The notes below the pieces were generated by a model that saw only the letters and a program-made list of their open reading frames with translations, was not told where the DNA came from and searched no databases. From NCBI GenBank assembly GCA_961205875.1, contig OY540814.1, positions 14,614,993-14,678,992 of the forward strand: a DNA stretch of 64,000 bases, given 5' to 3'. Each line of letters begins with the position of its first letter. The stretch's first letter is position 1. The position numbers were made by a program, and so were the translations under genes. This stretch comes from Sialis fuliginosa. Its lineage: Eukaryota; Arthropoda; Insecta; Megaloptera; Sialidae. Below, in pieces: positions 21,216 to 35,004 of this stretch.

Positions 21216-22495
21216 AAAAAAAACCCTTTACAGAAGGTAAAAAAGTCGTAAAATTGATAATTTATGGTCCTAATCCGAAAAAATTGAATAACTTTGGGGT
21301 ACATCATCGCGCAGATTCGTATATTAGCTTAAATTCTTCCAAAAACGCCAAAAAACCATAATGTAGCCAAATATAATATAATAGCTTTACCAATGATATT
21401 AACCAATATTTAAGAGTGAGTCACGAAATATTTTTTTAAATTTGTGTTACACTAATAAAAAAGTAAGTAAAGTAAAAAAATCAGGAATCAATATTTTTTT
21501 TATCAAATTGCACTTGTATCTTATATTTATACCTACGATCAAGGCTGCATAAGAAACAAATTTTATACATCATATAGATCATAGACGTGATTTTTTGTTT
21601 GGTTAGAATCTTCAAATACACGTACTATACACATAATATTTTCTAGTATAAACAAAAAGTGGTTCAACTTCACCGGTGAAACAAACATACATACATATAT
21701 CATTTCTTTTCTTCTATACCCCACGACGAATACACGTGTAAATTCTTTGTGACAAGTGTGTATCTGTAAATATAACATATACAGTCTTGCTTCGATTTTA
21801 CGATATCGTATTTCGCATTTTCCTATAAAGTGCTATTTCATTTCCATACATTTTTATTACCTTGTTTTACCGGGAAAAAGAAAATATTTTCTTATATTTT
21901 ACATAAATATATCAGAATAGGATTTCATAAATATTTTAGAATGGCTAAATCATCGAAGATGGAATCCGATTTCACTCGCGTGTATTTTGAAATTGGCGAA
22001 TACCCGCGCGACCAGGATCTCTAAGCATGTTGTTGGAATTTCTATCGCGCCATATTTTGACACAACAAAATAATATTATGTACTGAAAAAAGCATTTAAA
22101 CCAGGTTCAAACATAACCAAATAGATATTAAAATTTATAATTGTATTTGAAATATATTTTTATTTTGAACTTATCTAGTTTTTTGTCTTGAATTTAGAGT
22201 TATGATAGAGATACCAAAAACTCTTCACATGCTTTCGCAAAATTGAAGATATAATGTCAAACGTAATACCACAGATATGAAAAAGACCAAAACTATAATA
22301 TCGATTAAAGTTTTGTTCTTCACAAAAGTCTAGTGTAGAGACAACAAAAATATATTTTTTACAAACCATATATGGTGTCATATGCGGTAAAAGGTTAATT
22401 CAGAACAGATAAGTCTGGGTTTTTGAAATAAACTAAATAAAATCCAGATACTGTTTGTTTTTTCCACACCCTTGTGTAACCAATACATAAAATAA
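21216..22495. other. AT-rich DNA, nothing recognised
   Basis: Short frames on both strands only; no repeat partner was found inside the window. Confidence 0.4.
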
Positions 22496-22930
22496 TTGAA
22501 CTGACAGAGCGCGTTGTATTGCGCCATGGCGGAACAAGATACAGATATCACCAAACGTCGTTTCTCACCTCGTCCAATCCCGCAGTAGATAAATTACCGA
22601 GACTGGCGCATAAATAAAGTTTATGTCGCCGGCTATAGGTTATGTAAGGCTTGCGGACCTTTACAGCTATTCATACGGGCTTTAAAGGGCCACGCAATTT
22701 TCATCTTTTTTATATTGACGTAAAGATTGGGTGAAATTCTGAAACGGTCCGAGTTTTAATATTCGCTTAAAGGACTTCGCAAAAAGGAATTGTCTGGATT
22801 GATAACAATGGAATTATTATATTGACCGGGTTATTTATCGCGTATATATCTTAACCGTTTGTGTGGCCGGTAATATAGTGCACGTGGGCGGTATTGTTCA
22901 TGGTTCTTTGTGCGGGAATTTTAAATTAGG
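22496..22930. promoter_or_regulatory. Largest unique G+C-raised island
   Basis: About 430 bp of complex sequence with many CG dinucleotides (GAGCGCGTTGTATTGCGCC, TATGTCGCCGGCTATAGG, GTGCACGTGGGCGG with the E-box CACGTG). It has several TTAT/ATTA words and no repeat partner. An ATG at 22526 in good context (GCGCCATGGCG) opens a 20-codon frame ending at 22588. The island looks like a conserved regulatory element or a promoter with a 5' exon; comparison with related genomes would decide. Confidence 0.4.
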
Positions 22931-23940
22931 TGCTTTAATTTGAATACGGTTGTTTTTTAGGTTTGAGGCTATAAGAGAATGAATGTTTGAGTAGTGATGG
23001 CCTATGATAAATCAATATTTTTAAAATCAATATTTCCAATGTTTTTACAAATAACAATAAGATACTGCCAGTATTCAAGTTCTGTATAACTGCGACACAA
23101 TTTGAATAAAGTGTATTTAATTTATTTGAGCTTTTTATATAAAAAAATGTCAAACCACTATTTTTAGAAACAAATGAGTAATATTTGATAAATTGTTCAG
23201 GTACTCAGATTTTCAAAATTTACATTACATTATTTATTAAATGCACTTCCCTTGAATTACACAACTGTTTCCAGACTTTTGGGACACACTGTATATTTTC
23301 CTAAGAAAAGTAAACCTAAGTACGAGGTTGAGAGTAAAAATATATACTTTTTGACACGTCTTGAAATGCAGTTCGACCGATCGAAACCCATTTACCGTCT
23401 CGTTGTTAAATAATATTTTTTTTCACGTCATTATTTCTTACATCGATAAATGTCACAGCGTCATTCAATACAAAAAAATATGGTACTTACAAATGATAAC
23501 AGACAAATAAAAATGTGTACACAAGTTAAACACAATGGTTTAGGCTTGAATTTATGTCCTAAGGGTATGATTTATACCTTTTTTGCAAAAGAAATATCAG
23601 TCTTTTTAAAAAAATGTTTATAAAAGTCTGCAGTCTAGTTTTTGTTTTTATTTAAGATTAAAAGTACACTTTAAAATATGAATTTAGATTCTTGGAAATT
23701 TAATTATGTTTTTCAAGAAGATTTCTGCAGTGGAAATATAACAGAATTGAAATAATTTTAATTGAATCTTAAGTTTTATTTTTAACTAAAAAGCTGTGGT
23801 TACTAAAAATTCTAATTTTATGGAAAAATTATATATTTAAAAAAACATGAATGGTTCTATTAAAAATTTTGGTCTTAGAAAGAGGGGCTTTTGTAAGAGA
23901 GGGAGTCGATTCGAGAAATATCACTATATTTATTTATGTA
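22931..23940. other. AT-rich DNA with a mariner-like end
   Basis: CAGACTTTTGGGACACACTG followed by TA at about 23274-23295 resembles a Tc1/mariner right end. A left partner was not found. Otherwise nothing. Confidence 0.35.
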
Positions 23941-23945
23941 AGTTA

Positions 23946-24310
23946 ACTAGCGGTCCGGCCGTGACTTTGCTCGCGTTGTGTTAGTTTTTTAACCATTTAC
24001 ATAATTTATAAAATCTAACGCCATTTTTATAGTTCGTACGTAACAATTTTAAGTAATTTAAAATTTTAACTTGGATTGAGTTTTAAAAAATCGCAATACA
24101 CGTCTATTTTTATTATTATTTGTTATTTTTTATTTATTAGTTTTTATTATTAGTTTATATAAAATATAAAAATGAAAAAAAAAATTAAACAAATTAATAA
24201 TTATCAAAATATTTATATTTTATTATTAAAATATTTTCTAATAAAATGTACCAATAGAAATTAAAAATATGATTTCGAAATAAACGCGAGTGAAACCGCG
24301 GAGTGCTTTT
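23946..24310 (+). mobile_element. Family D element, nearly complete
   Basis: Begins ACTAGCGGTCCGGCCGTGAC then TTTGCTCGCGTTG. Ends with AACGCGAGTGAAACCGCGGA, which is roughly the inverse of the head, so the ends are inverted with respect to each other. The AT-rich centre has no ORF. This head/tail arrangement is widespread in insect genomes. I am not sure of its class. Confidence 0.6.
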
Positions 24311-25615
24311 GTTAATAACTAAATAAACCTTAAACTAAATACCTTAATTTTAAGATTTTTTTTTCATTAAAAAATTAAATTAACGATTTATCGTCGTTGT
24401 GGTTTCGAAATCTCTGGACGATTATTTAATGGAATTACAGCCGTCGCTTTGAAAGGTTTTCTGATTGTAAATATTATATATAAATGGGCTTCAGTGGTGA
24501 TAAATGCGTGAACGTGGTGTTGACATTACGTCCGTGCTTATTTTATGAAAATTATGTTCGACTTTTTGTTTAGAAAGTAAAATAATATTTTCTTACCGTT
24601 TCATCATTTGTCTACATGGTCACGTAGAGCACATTTTTTATATTTGCTGAACGTAAAGTGTGCAAAGATAAAAGGTAGTTTTGTTGCGAAAGTAAATTTA
24701 CAGTTTTAATATGAATATGATTTTTTATACCTATTTTTTAATACTTATGTTTGTACAGTTGGGGCAATCTAAAAGTAATCATTGTCAACTGTACATTTTT
24801 TTAGTGTTGTATAGATAGGTTCACTAATTTTTCTAGCTTGTAAAGCTAGGTATCAATATATTTATTTCACATATTTGAATTGCTTGATAATGCTTGTAAG
24901 TTAATATCTATGTCCAAATGTGGCTAACTACATTTTTTTTAGGTTTCTAAATTTTATATTAGTGTAGAAAATTATCTAAAATTAAAAATAATAATAATGA
25001 AAGGCTTTCTCTGGAGAACGGATGAAGATATAGATCTACGGTTTGAAAATTTTAACTTTTCACATAATTTTCTATAAAAGAAATAGTAAATATATTTACA
25101 AAAAAATTATTTGCCTAAATATGAAGATGAAAAATCAAATCAAAAATAACAAGAATATATCATATTACATAATACATTATATTTCGCAAGAGAAAGTACT
25201 GTGCAGTGTGCAGTGATTAATTTCAGAGTTCTTGAGTACTATATCGCTAACAATTGGCAAGCTATATTTTATTTATCCAATATATAAGAAACGAGGAAGG
25301 TGATATTTAAAGGCGTGTTTTGGGGCTTTATTTATTCTAAATCTATCCCTGCATCAACAGTAAATGAAAACACCATCAATAAATTCATAAATGGAAAATA
25401 CTGCATCACGGGAAAAAATTCATAAAAAAAAACAATTCCTTCCCCAATATTAATCAAAACTGAAAAACGGTTTTTTAACATCTTCATTGTATCCAGTATA
25501 TTTTTTACACAAATGAAACCAGTACAGATTTCCAAAACAAATCATATTAAAAATACATTCCATCAAAACTGAACAAAAATAATAAATGGCAAACGGGTAA
25601 TAAATTTTGATTTAA
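24311..25615. other. AT-rich DNA, nothing recognised
   Basis: No ORF or repeat is supported. The 67-codon minus-strand frame at 25332-25535 looks fortuitous. Confidence 0.4.
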
Positions 25616-25619
25616 TCTG

Positions 25620-25870
25620 TGTATAATCTCGTACAACATAGCGGATCAGAAAACCGAATAAATTCTGATTTATTGTATACTGCACTGTTAGAACGCGTGC
25701 GGAATACGCAAAAGACGTACGGGAGGCAGTGATTTACGTCGGAACGCACTAATTATATAGACGCGTATACAGCGTGTATGGCCCGGACCAGTTTTTGAAG
25801 GATTATATTATTGCGCTTTAATATCTTGTCCTTCATTTTCGTGCCAGAGAAGCAATTTTGAGTATATGTA
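25620..25870. promoter_or_regulatory. Higher-G+C island, enhancer candidate
   Basis: Unique stretch with GAACGCGTGCGGAATACGC, AAGACGTACGGGAGGCAGTG and ACGCGTATACAGCGTGTATG, followed by homeodomain-like TTTAATATC words. No ORF. Confidence 0.3.
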
Positions 25871-27179
25871 CACAATGAACTAAATTGCACCACGGAGTTT
25901 TGTAATATAATATGATAATTTTTCTTTATTGAAAATGTTTTTAAGGGGGCACGCGGGTAAAAAAATCAAAATTTATTTAGTATCAAGATTGTAGCGGCAA
26001 CTTTTACGAATATATTAAACCCCTAAAGTCTTAAAATTCTAAAAAAATCATTAATTATCCATAACTTTTAAAACCGATTTTATGAAAGTATTTTTTTTAA
26101 CCAGCGTCCAATATAATTCAGATATGGGACTTCGAAAAGGACTGAAAAGTTATTCTAAAGAGTTATAAATTGTTAAAAAAATGTTTTTTTGAATTTAATT
26201 TTTTATGGATGAAAAAAATTTATTCTAGTTTTTCCATAAAATTCCTGCAAAATTAATATGCTACATTGTAACCTGAGAAAGTACGAAGTAATAAAGATAA
26301 TATTGGAAATTTTACTGTTCTACATTGTAAAAACTACTACATTACACTTGACAATTTACTATATTTTTATATAAATATTTTAACGCGCATTACAATTTTT
26401 CCCATAATATTGAATCTGTCTTTCAATTACTAAATGAGCACAATAATTTTAATTACATAATTTTTTTCATCAATTGTAATCCCAGACTACATCAGTCAAG
26501 AAGATAAATCCACAATATTTTGTTATTGAAAATGGGCGACGGCAATGTGCTGCAAAAAGTGCGCTGCTTTTAAATCCGAAATAGATTATATATGTATTTT
26601 GTATATAGAAAATAACATGCATACCCTCTCAAATACTCCAAAGTTTCGTCACACAAAACAAGAAGGTAATAAAAACATGCATATGGAAGTTACTAATAGT
26701 ATAATCAGAGCAAGCTACTACAAATAAAGTGGTTACATTTTCACAAAATTATAATACAATAACTTTTACGTTCGTCGCATTTATAAAACAAATATTTGTA
26801 TACAAATTCTACTAAAATCGGTGGAGTGGCCAATTGAAGAGGAAGAGAAAGGGGGTTTGATACGCTACTTAACAATGTCAATGACCACAAACATTGTTAA
26901 CATGTGTAAACAAAAATAAACTGTCAATCCGTTTAAATTAGGGGAACTATCCAAATTACTAAACGGCCAATTATGTATAGGTATTATTATAGAATCACAA
27001 TGAACATGAAGCAGGAAAAATATTTTTTTATACATACAATAAAAAAAATCTTGGTGCACCACTGATTGAATTCCTGTTTATACAACAAATGTCCGTAGAT
27101 ACAATTAAAATATAATGATAAAATTCTACCCAAACAATTACAAACTTAAATATGAAATTATATTCGAGTGCCTCTAATT
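25871..27179. other. AT-rich DNA, nothing recognised
   Basis: ATGGGCGACGGCAATGTGCT at 26533 is a short G+C patch with a 12-codon frame; otherwise there is no structure. Confidence 0.35.
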
Positions 27180-27375
27180 TCACAGTAGTTAACTATTTCG
27201 CGTAGATAAACGGCCAAATAGGCAGTGTAGAAATACAACCTCCGACCGGAATGTACAAAGATTGAAACCTCGGTAATGCTGATGCGTCATGCTGATGATA
27301 ATCAGATGATGGACGAGCGAATTAAATGTCATAGCTATTGTCGGTGATAAACTCAACTTGGAAATCATTTTGTAC
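27180..27375. promoter_or_regulatory. Higher-G+C island, enhancer candidate
   Basis: Contains CTTTCGCG-like and AACGGCCAAATAGGCAGTG words, plus the direct repeat GCTGATGCGTCATGCTGATG at 27277-27296 (TGACGCA/TGCGTCA AP-1/CREB-like core). No ORF, no repeat partner. Confidence 0.3.
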
Positions 27376-30350
27376 AGTCAACATAAGTTGTATTGTTATG
27401 GGTGGAAGAGAGGGGGTGTTTTATGGGTATAGCTCTTCAGAATTATGTTTTTTGTATTATAATATCTATATATCCGCTCCAGATTAATATTTCAAAAATA
27501 AAGCAAGATAGAGAAATGATCAGATAGCGATATTAAAATTATTTTTTATTGAGGTCATATGGAGGTCATCTAAGTTTTTTTTTAATGATGACTTCTATTT
27601 TTTTTTACTTCAGAAAAGAAACAAATTATTTAATTTCTTAAAAAAATCTATAATATATAAAGTGAGTTCTTAAAGAATTGAATATGCACATTTGGCCATA
27701 TAAGAAAGTAAAAATTAGTAAAATCAGTAGCCTTTGTCCAATGCTATTATTATTTTTTAGCCTAATCTTTGCAATTAAGTAATAAAAAAGGTATGCCAAA
27801 AATTTTCGGATTATTCTATTATTCAGAATGAATTTTTCATACAGTATACTAGATTATATAACACTCATTTTGAGATTATTCTGAAGTTTTGGTGATTTAT
27901 AGTTACAGTGTACTATATCGGAAATTTGTTTTATAAATCCGTCTGGTATATTTAATATCTATCAATAAACAATAAATATCTTATTTATGAAGTTATCAAT
28001 TATCAATTTCCTTGATGTTTTATGAAGTTATTCATTTTTGATTTCACATAACTCATATTTATATATTACAATACCAACTAAATTTTTATCATTAAATTAA
28101 ATCACCCGCCAATTTTCTTTCTGTATGTATGTATCCTCAAATGTTCCCATTTATTTCCTTGTTATTGTAATGCAGTTTTTCAATAAATTTTGATAAACCA
28201 TCGTGATAAAGAATGTTATATGTATCAGATATATTCGCAGTGTTCACAAACAACATAAAATCGAGGACAATAAGAAACAACATTGTTATTGTATGAATAA
28301 AAATCAATTAATGTGACACAAATCGTACCCTTAAGTATAGCGTTTCGCTGTTATATTCGATTCTCTTAGAGTTTAGTTCTAAAGAGGTTGGGGGTTTCTT
28401 GTTTGATAGGACTAATTGGAACGAGTAAATAAACTGTGGTTAATTGCAAGTTGGTTCAAGTGATTAACAATGCTATAAAAAGTCAGAAAAAATGTTGTTT
28501 TATCCTAAAAGTAATGTGGTATAAGGAAGGGTACCAATAATGTTCCATGAAGGAGATGTTTGCTATAAAGCTCATTTTTAATTTTTCTAGTATTTTATTA
28601 GATTATTTAAACACTTTTTCTCAGGTCTAGTATTCGAGATATGGTTATTTATTAAGAAATGTTAAATATGTGTTCAAAAAGTATCTTCAAAAAAACAGAT
28701 TGATATATATTTATTCATTTAAAATATTTTGCCAGTGTTTTGTCGTAAATTAAAATATTAAGTGAGTCAAATTAAACTTTATTTAGTAGAGGATATTTAG
28801 TAAATATCAAATAAATAATATAATTTGTTTTACTTGTTATTTTAAGATTATCATATAATACAATAATGTTATTGTTTAAAATAAGGTTCAATTTTACCGA
28901 CTCGAGACAGGTCTTGAACTTTTATTTATTTACTGTCATCAAAATCTTCAGTTCGTAAAAAAGTTAAAAATTGTTTTTATTAAATGTTCTAAAAAATTAA
29001 ATTTGTAAATAAGTGTTATTATTTACTACTTACATCAATTAATAAAAAAAATGTAGTAAGAAACGAAGAAAATCTATTTAAAAATATGTTTTTATTATAT
29101 GTCCTTTCCATGTTCAAACAGGCAAAGAATAAACGTTTTAAAGTGAGCAATAATAATCCGCTCTTAAATAGTTAAATAGCTTAAAGGAAAAACGACTTTT
29201 CAAGTAAATAATTAGACGACCTTGAATGTTATTAGGGCATAAAGGAGTTAAGGAGAAGCACTTTTGCTTACGGATTAGAAAGTAACAGACGCAGATCTTG
29301 AAGTACGCGGTTACATGAACTCAACTGAAGATAATTTACTTGAGTTTAACTATGATTCAAGAGAGAGATCTTGATACTGCTTGAAATAAAGTATTTAGTT
29401 TTTAGTTTAATTTTAATTTATTGTCTCCTCGTTATATTCTGAGAATTTAAAGAAAATATGTGAAAATCGACGAAGTGTCCATTTGATTTTTCTGTTTCAA
29501 GTAAAAACAAACACTTTTCGTTCTGCTTCTGCTTGTCCCCTAAATTCTAGTAAAAACTTACTTTGCTAGTTGGATTTGTGCTATATAAAAAAGAAGGGGG
29601 AGATGGTATCCCACATTTGTAACTTTTTTTAATTTTTTTGTATAATATTATAATTTTAAATATTTCAGGAACAATAATTGTTACGTGAAAATTGTAACAA
29701 TTATTTTGTAGAGCATTCAATTTTCTATAAAAACCGCTACAACTTTTGTTTTTTTTGAGGAAGTACTTGGCAGACTATTTTAGATACTTTAATTTACTCG
29801 TATTAGGTGATGTTGAAAATTTCAGGATTTTTCAGTTCGATATTTTACTATTTCAATTAATTGTACTGAACATATAAGTACATATTTCCTAGCCCCCCTC
29901 CACTCCCCTTCTTCTTAGGTAGCAAATAACATCAAATCGATTACAGTAGAACTTCTCTTAAAGTATGTATGGAATTTACCTCATTAAACGTATATTGTTT
30001 TAGGTTATGTTTAACTTTATAAGAATGATTGTAACGATTTAAGACTTTTGAAATGGAGGTAATACACAAATTATTAATATAAGCCAAAAATAGTTAACTA
30101 TATATCAAACAACTTTATAGTTTGTGGGGATAGTGGAGAAAGATACTTTTATAGAAGGTCCCAAATGTGTACGAAAAGGAAAAAACTATAACTCTTTTGT
30201 TAAAATCTCTCAACATTAGTTTAATAACCAATATTTTTTAGTACTCTAGATAAATTTATATAAAAATAACTTAACCAGCACTGAGAGAAATGAACTACCA
30301 TTATAAAAGTCACTATTGTAAATCAACAGAAGATTTTTATACCCTATACA
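27376..30350. other. Long AT-rich desert
   Basis: Nearly 3 kb with no ORF over about 60 codons and no pairing repeat that I could find. Only scattered short purine-rich patches (27400-27415, 29586-29605). Confidence 0.45.
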
Positions 30351-30354
30351 TAGA

Positions 30355-30570
30355 TATTTAAATCCCGTAAACACACTCCTGCCCACTTTTAATGTAATTT
30401 ACGCGATGGCATTAAAGTTTCAAGCCGTAAAAGCTCACTACTGTTGCGAACTTGGGTAGTAAGTTGTCACTGACCATGCACTACTACCTACAAGTTTTAT
30501 ATAGAAATATATAATCTGTGCTTAGAGTAGTTTTACGATCAGTTCAAATCTGAGCTTCTGGGTATTTTAG
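30355..30570 (+). promoter_or_regulatory. Possible core promoter (TATA + Inr) with upstream sites
   Basis: TATATAA at 30509-30515 lies 33 bp upstream of the A of ATCAGTT at 30539-30545, close to the usual spacing between a TATA box and the arthropod initiator TCAGT. Upstream are GTAATTTACGCGATGGCATT and CAAGCCGTAAAAGC, rich in homeodomain-type words. No downstream DPE was found. The following sequence has no long frame, so it would start a non-coding exon or transcript. Confidence 0.3.
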
Positions 30571-31079
30571 TGAATATTTAAGGCACTATTTATTCGAAAT
30601 CAAGTATTTTTCATTTGTTTTATTGTGCTAAAAATTGTATTATACAAATATAATTGTTAATATTTCTCATGTTAGTTAAAAATAAATAGAAGTATGTCCA
30701 TTTATTAACAAGGTACGCATATTGGGGGAGGGGATAAAGGGGTAGTGCTTAGAGTTACAAGGTAAGAGGTGCATTTAAAATCTACTTCTGGTAAAGACAT
30801 TTTTCACCCGGCTATTATAAAAAACAAACCTATCAAATTTCGAAATTATTCGGCTAGTTTAATGGACAGACAGACCAGCATAAGAATAAATTCAGGGAAA
30901 GTCAAAACGGGTATACAATACATATTTATATTAAATTATTATTTATTTCATACATATAGTATAAGAAAGTAAAAATAATGCAACCGGTATTTCTAAATTG
31001 GATTTATACCACTTTGAAAAATAAAGGCTCATATTTCATTATGAATTCCTCAAGTGTCTATTTATGACAATATATCATA

Positions 31080-31275
31080 AACGGTGACCGTATTGACACT
31101 CACGTAGTCGCATTAAAGTGCTCGCCAATAGAGGACTCTGTCATCGCCGCTACACGTGACGGTCCAAGATTAAACGGTCACCATTTTTCTTATCTCTACA
31201 CGCACGCATCATTTCTGTGCGGGCGTGAGTGAGAGTGACACGCTCGTTCACTCACGACAAGTATTGTACACAGAG
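31080..31275. promoter_or_regulatory. Higher-G+C island with inverted GGTGACCG
   Basis: CGGTGACCG at 31081 and its complement CGGTCACC at 31173 bracket GTCATCGCCGCTACACGTGA. Downstream are TGTGCGGGCGTGAGTGAGAG and further CACTC/GAGTG words. No ORF, no repeat partner. Confidence 0.3.
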
Positions 31276-33594
31276 GGTTGCGGATATTTTAGCATTGGCA
31301 CAGTAGCGTAGCATGGTTAAAATCCAGTGGCTCCTACGATAGATAGATTTATAAATCAACTTTTTGAAAACGAATTTTTAATTTCAAATTCATCAAAGTT
31401 TAGTAGTTTTCTTCATTTAGTCGTGATAAAAAAGTACGAATACAAAATGTCATACTTTGAAAGATTATATTTACGGAATTAATATTAGAGTAATAAACAC
31501 AACGCTAATAGCTAGATTATATGGCACCATTTTTAATATATAAGTTTTAACCCTCCATCCCTCAACCCTAAAATGCAGTGGCATAAAAAGTGATAATAGA
31601 CGTAATTCTGAGTTATTAATTGTGACGCTAATCAATATATATATATATATATTTATAATTAATATTTGTATATTGCACCTCCACCATATTTTTTTGTGTT
31701 CGCTTATAAACGTAACATTGTGTTTATTTGATTATGAAAAAAGTCAACATTAGTTGAATTATTTAATTTCTGCATAAATTTTTTTAATGTTATTTTTCAA
31801 TGACAACACAATACATATTTGGGTGCACAGCACCTTCACCATGTCTAAAAATGTTTGCTATTAAAGTAGATCTAGTCTTTTTTATATTTTATATTTTTGA
31901 AAACTGAAATTACAAAATTCTTAATTTGTTTAAAACTTCACAACTGGCTAGTTACTTTTTTTTAAATTATTAATTGAAAATATATTTTTTTAGTTCAATT
32001 ATAATTTTTTTCCCTTGTATTTGATTCTGAAATAACGAATTCATTAATTTACTGATAAATTCAAATCCAACTTTTCTATTACCCTTTTCCTGTAAGTAAG
32101 ACTACATAAACTTATTTTTTTTAAATTTCACCTAATAATTTATTTCAGAGAATAAATAATACCGTCATCATGATTTATAACTTTTTACCACTACATTAAT
32201 TTTTTTACCTTTTTTGTTGTAATATAGAATTCAACCTATAAGTTTGACTAAGTTTGACACGAGAACCTTTAAATAATAAAAACATCTGCACTTCGAAACT
32301 GTAAGTACACAGAACTATCTTGAATTTGAAAACCGGATACATATATTTAAAGTTAGACGGGATGCATGCATATCGATATTCTTATTTTACTAACTCATGG
32401 ACATTTAACATACTAGAAGGTACTCAATTTAGTTTGTCTATTGAACGTAGGAATTTATTTTCAAGATGTCTGGATGGATTTTCTTGCACTTTGATACTAA
32501 TGTCTAGTGATCAATGACTCTTATTTACTGTGTAAATTTTGCACTGCTGGTTACCGTACAAAGAAAACAGTTTAAATTAAAGGTGAATGGTAACGCTTTA
32601 ATCGATGATACGTTTTGTTCATTTTGTTTAAAACAGATTTGTTAGAATTTAGTGAGATTAATAGCGTTTGAAAATAAGTATTACTTAACCTTATATAGTG
32701 ACAGGATTTGGAGGGGGATCTCAAAATGGTTAGTCCAGTTTTAAGGTCTGGGGATACTATTGGCTGCATGAGGCCCAATACGATTTCTTCAAATGGTAAC
32801 TAAAACATATATCAAAATATTTTGTGAAATGTCTTGGAAAATTAAAGTCGTACAAAAAATTACTTAAGACAAAAGTTGCTTGTTTTTTTTTTCATTGAAT
32901 AAGATACGATAATATAAATTATAATTTGGGTAGCTATTTTGAAGGCCTCATCCAAACGCTGCAACTTTTATTTAAAACATTTTGATCGTAAAAGCATTCC
33001 TTTTAAAATAATTTAAAATAAAATCGAATCAATTCTCAGATTAAAATGAAATTACCAAAACAACTAAAAAATCGAAAATTAGTTGTATAAAACTATTGAT
33101 TAAAATCAACAAAATTAGATTTCTATAGCCTCGACTGTTTTTAAAGTTAGTTGTGACGACTTCTGAACGTTGAATATTTTACATATTCTAAAATGTCCAC
33201 AGACATTATTAAATTAAATTATTAATACATACAATTTACAAACATGTACACATGTTATAAAATGTGTCTGATTTGAAAATGAAAATCTGTGCAGTCGTGA
33301 AACTCATTAATATTAGCATAATTATGCAAATCATAACAAAACATTGAAAAATTTTATAATTGCGCCGCGGGGAATTTGAATTCTACCTAAAGGGCTGCCT
33401 CCCCCACAAAAATATTTTAGCCATGCTTAAATGTAAAATTAATACATATATTTTGTTATGCATAATGTGAACACACAGGACCCAATTTCGAAAAATTATA
33501 AACGTTTTTAATTTAAAAAAATTGACAGTTTATCGATTGGCGTATGTAATTACTATATAATTATATACATACTATATAATTAATATACATATTT
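31276..33594. other. AT-rich DNA with short (AT)n
   Basis: An (AT)9 microsatellite at 31635-31652. Otherwise no gene or repeat is supported; the small frames at 32320-32778 look fortuitous. Confidence 0.4.
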
Positions 33595-33597
33595 GTA

Positions 33598-33924
33598 CAA
33601 AGTACTCTCGATTATCCAGGTGCAGATTATCTGGTTTGCGGATTATCCGTGCGTCAAATAAATTACTATTTTTTTAAATTAATTATATTTAATGAGAATA
33701 CGCTTCTGTTTTGACATACGAAACAAATGGTGCGATGGTGCGTTCGGATTTTGAAAAACAAGAATCACAGATTAAAAAAAATGATAACCTACATTGTAAA
33801 TATATTATACGTTTTATACATTCATACATATGTATTTTTAAATCAAATAGAAATTGATAGTTCGGCTTCGGATTATCCGTGCCTGTCTTTTCCAGCATTA
33901 GCCCGGATAATAAAGAGTACATTG
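33598..33924. mobile_element. Tigger/jerky-like MITE
   Basis: Terminal repeats CAAAGTACTCTCGATTATCC (left) and CAATGTACTCTTTATTATCC (right, complement), flanked by TA at 33596-33597 and 33925-33926. GGATTATCCG recurs subterminally on both sides (33640 and 33869). The GATTATCCG end and TA target fit the pogo/Tigger lineage. 327 bp; the overlapping 77-codon frames inside are not transposase. Confidence 0.82.
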
Positions 33925-34184
33925 TATATGAAACATATTTTATGCGATCTGAGTAAATAAAAATATAAATCTATAGATAATAATATCCCATTCAATTTGC
34001 TTGTTATTAACAAATTTTTGTAATTTTTTTCATAATGGCATTAAAATGCTTTCTAAGTAAATTGGATTCCATAATTTTCTTGGCACAGATATGATATGTA
34101 TGTACATCTAATTACTGCATTTACCAACGACGCGACGGTTAATTTATAAAATATCAATTTAATTAATTGAAGCTAAATTTGTAA

Positions 34185-34435
34185 TTAGAATCCCAATACA
34201 TAACGGGCGCGATAATGAATGTAATAAAACCTTTTTTGTCTTTAATATAAGTCCATTATAATTTGGGGTGCAACAATGAAGCGGCAGAGGACGTAATAAA
34301 TCAACAATTTAGCACTAATACAATTAGATCCGTATCTGGCTGGCAGTTTTATTGTGCTCTGCGCGGCCAACGCCCGCGGACTTTTTAAACATCTCGCGCG
34401 CGCGCTTTTCAGGTACGTGCAATTAAAAATTACAA
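34185..34435. promoter_or_regulatory. Higher-G+C island, enhancer candidate
   Basis: Unique sequence with AACGGGCGCGATAATGAATG, TTTATTGTGCTCTGCGCGGC and CATCTCGCGCGCGCGCTTTT, plus several TAAT and TTTAT words. A 60-codon frame (34354-34536) crosses its end and matches nothing known. Confidence 0.35.
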
Positions 34436-34719
34436 CCAGTGGCAGCTCATTCAGATTTTTTCAATTTAGTGAAAAAATAGGTCACATATTGCAAAATCAG
34501 ATACAAATAAATAAAACGTTGGTGGAGTTTTATTAATGTCCTAAAAAACATCGTTTGAGAACTGCTTGTTAATAGGAAAATAGTTTTATTGATGCCCTTA
34601 TTTCAACAAGCGGTTGCGAAACTGTCAAGTGAGAAATATTTTTGATAGAAATCTAATGTATTTTTCTAATACTAAGTTTGGAGACTACTGATCGAACCTA
34701 ATTGTAATATTATTTCAGA

Positions 34720-34800
34720 AAGTACTGAACCGATTTGAATGAAACATATACTATTGAGTTTCTTATGATCACCTGACCCCCCCCCCCCCCCCTATACATT
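34720..34800. repeat. TE remnant with poly-C16
   Basis: AGTACTGAACCGATTTGAAT is the ACCGATT word common to many insect TE 3' regions. It is followed by a run of 16 C at 34777-34792. Confidence 0.5.
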
Positions 34801-35004
34801 CGTTCAGATCACATATAATGCAATATATACGCTGACAAAAATATATCAAATCTTTGAATAGAAGAATGGCAAAACATGTACTTTATTTTCTGATAGCGAT
34901 CTTAATAGTACTTAAACCGATTTGGTGACATTCCGAGAACGGTTCAATAATTTGTTAGTAATAATTTAAAAAATGTAGTTTTTCATGTGCTGCCACTGTT
35001 TCTA

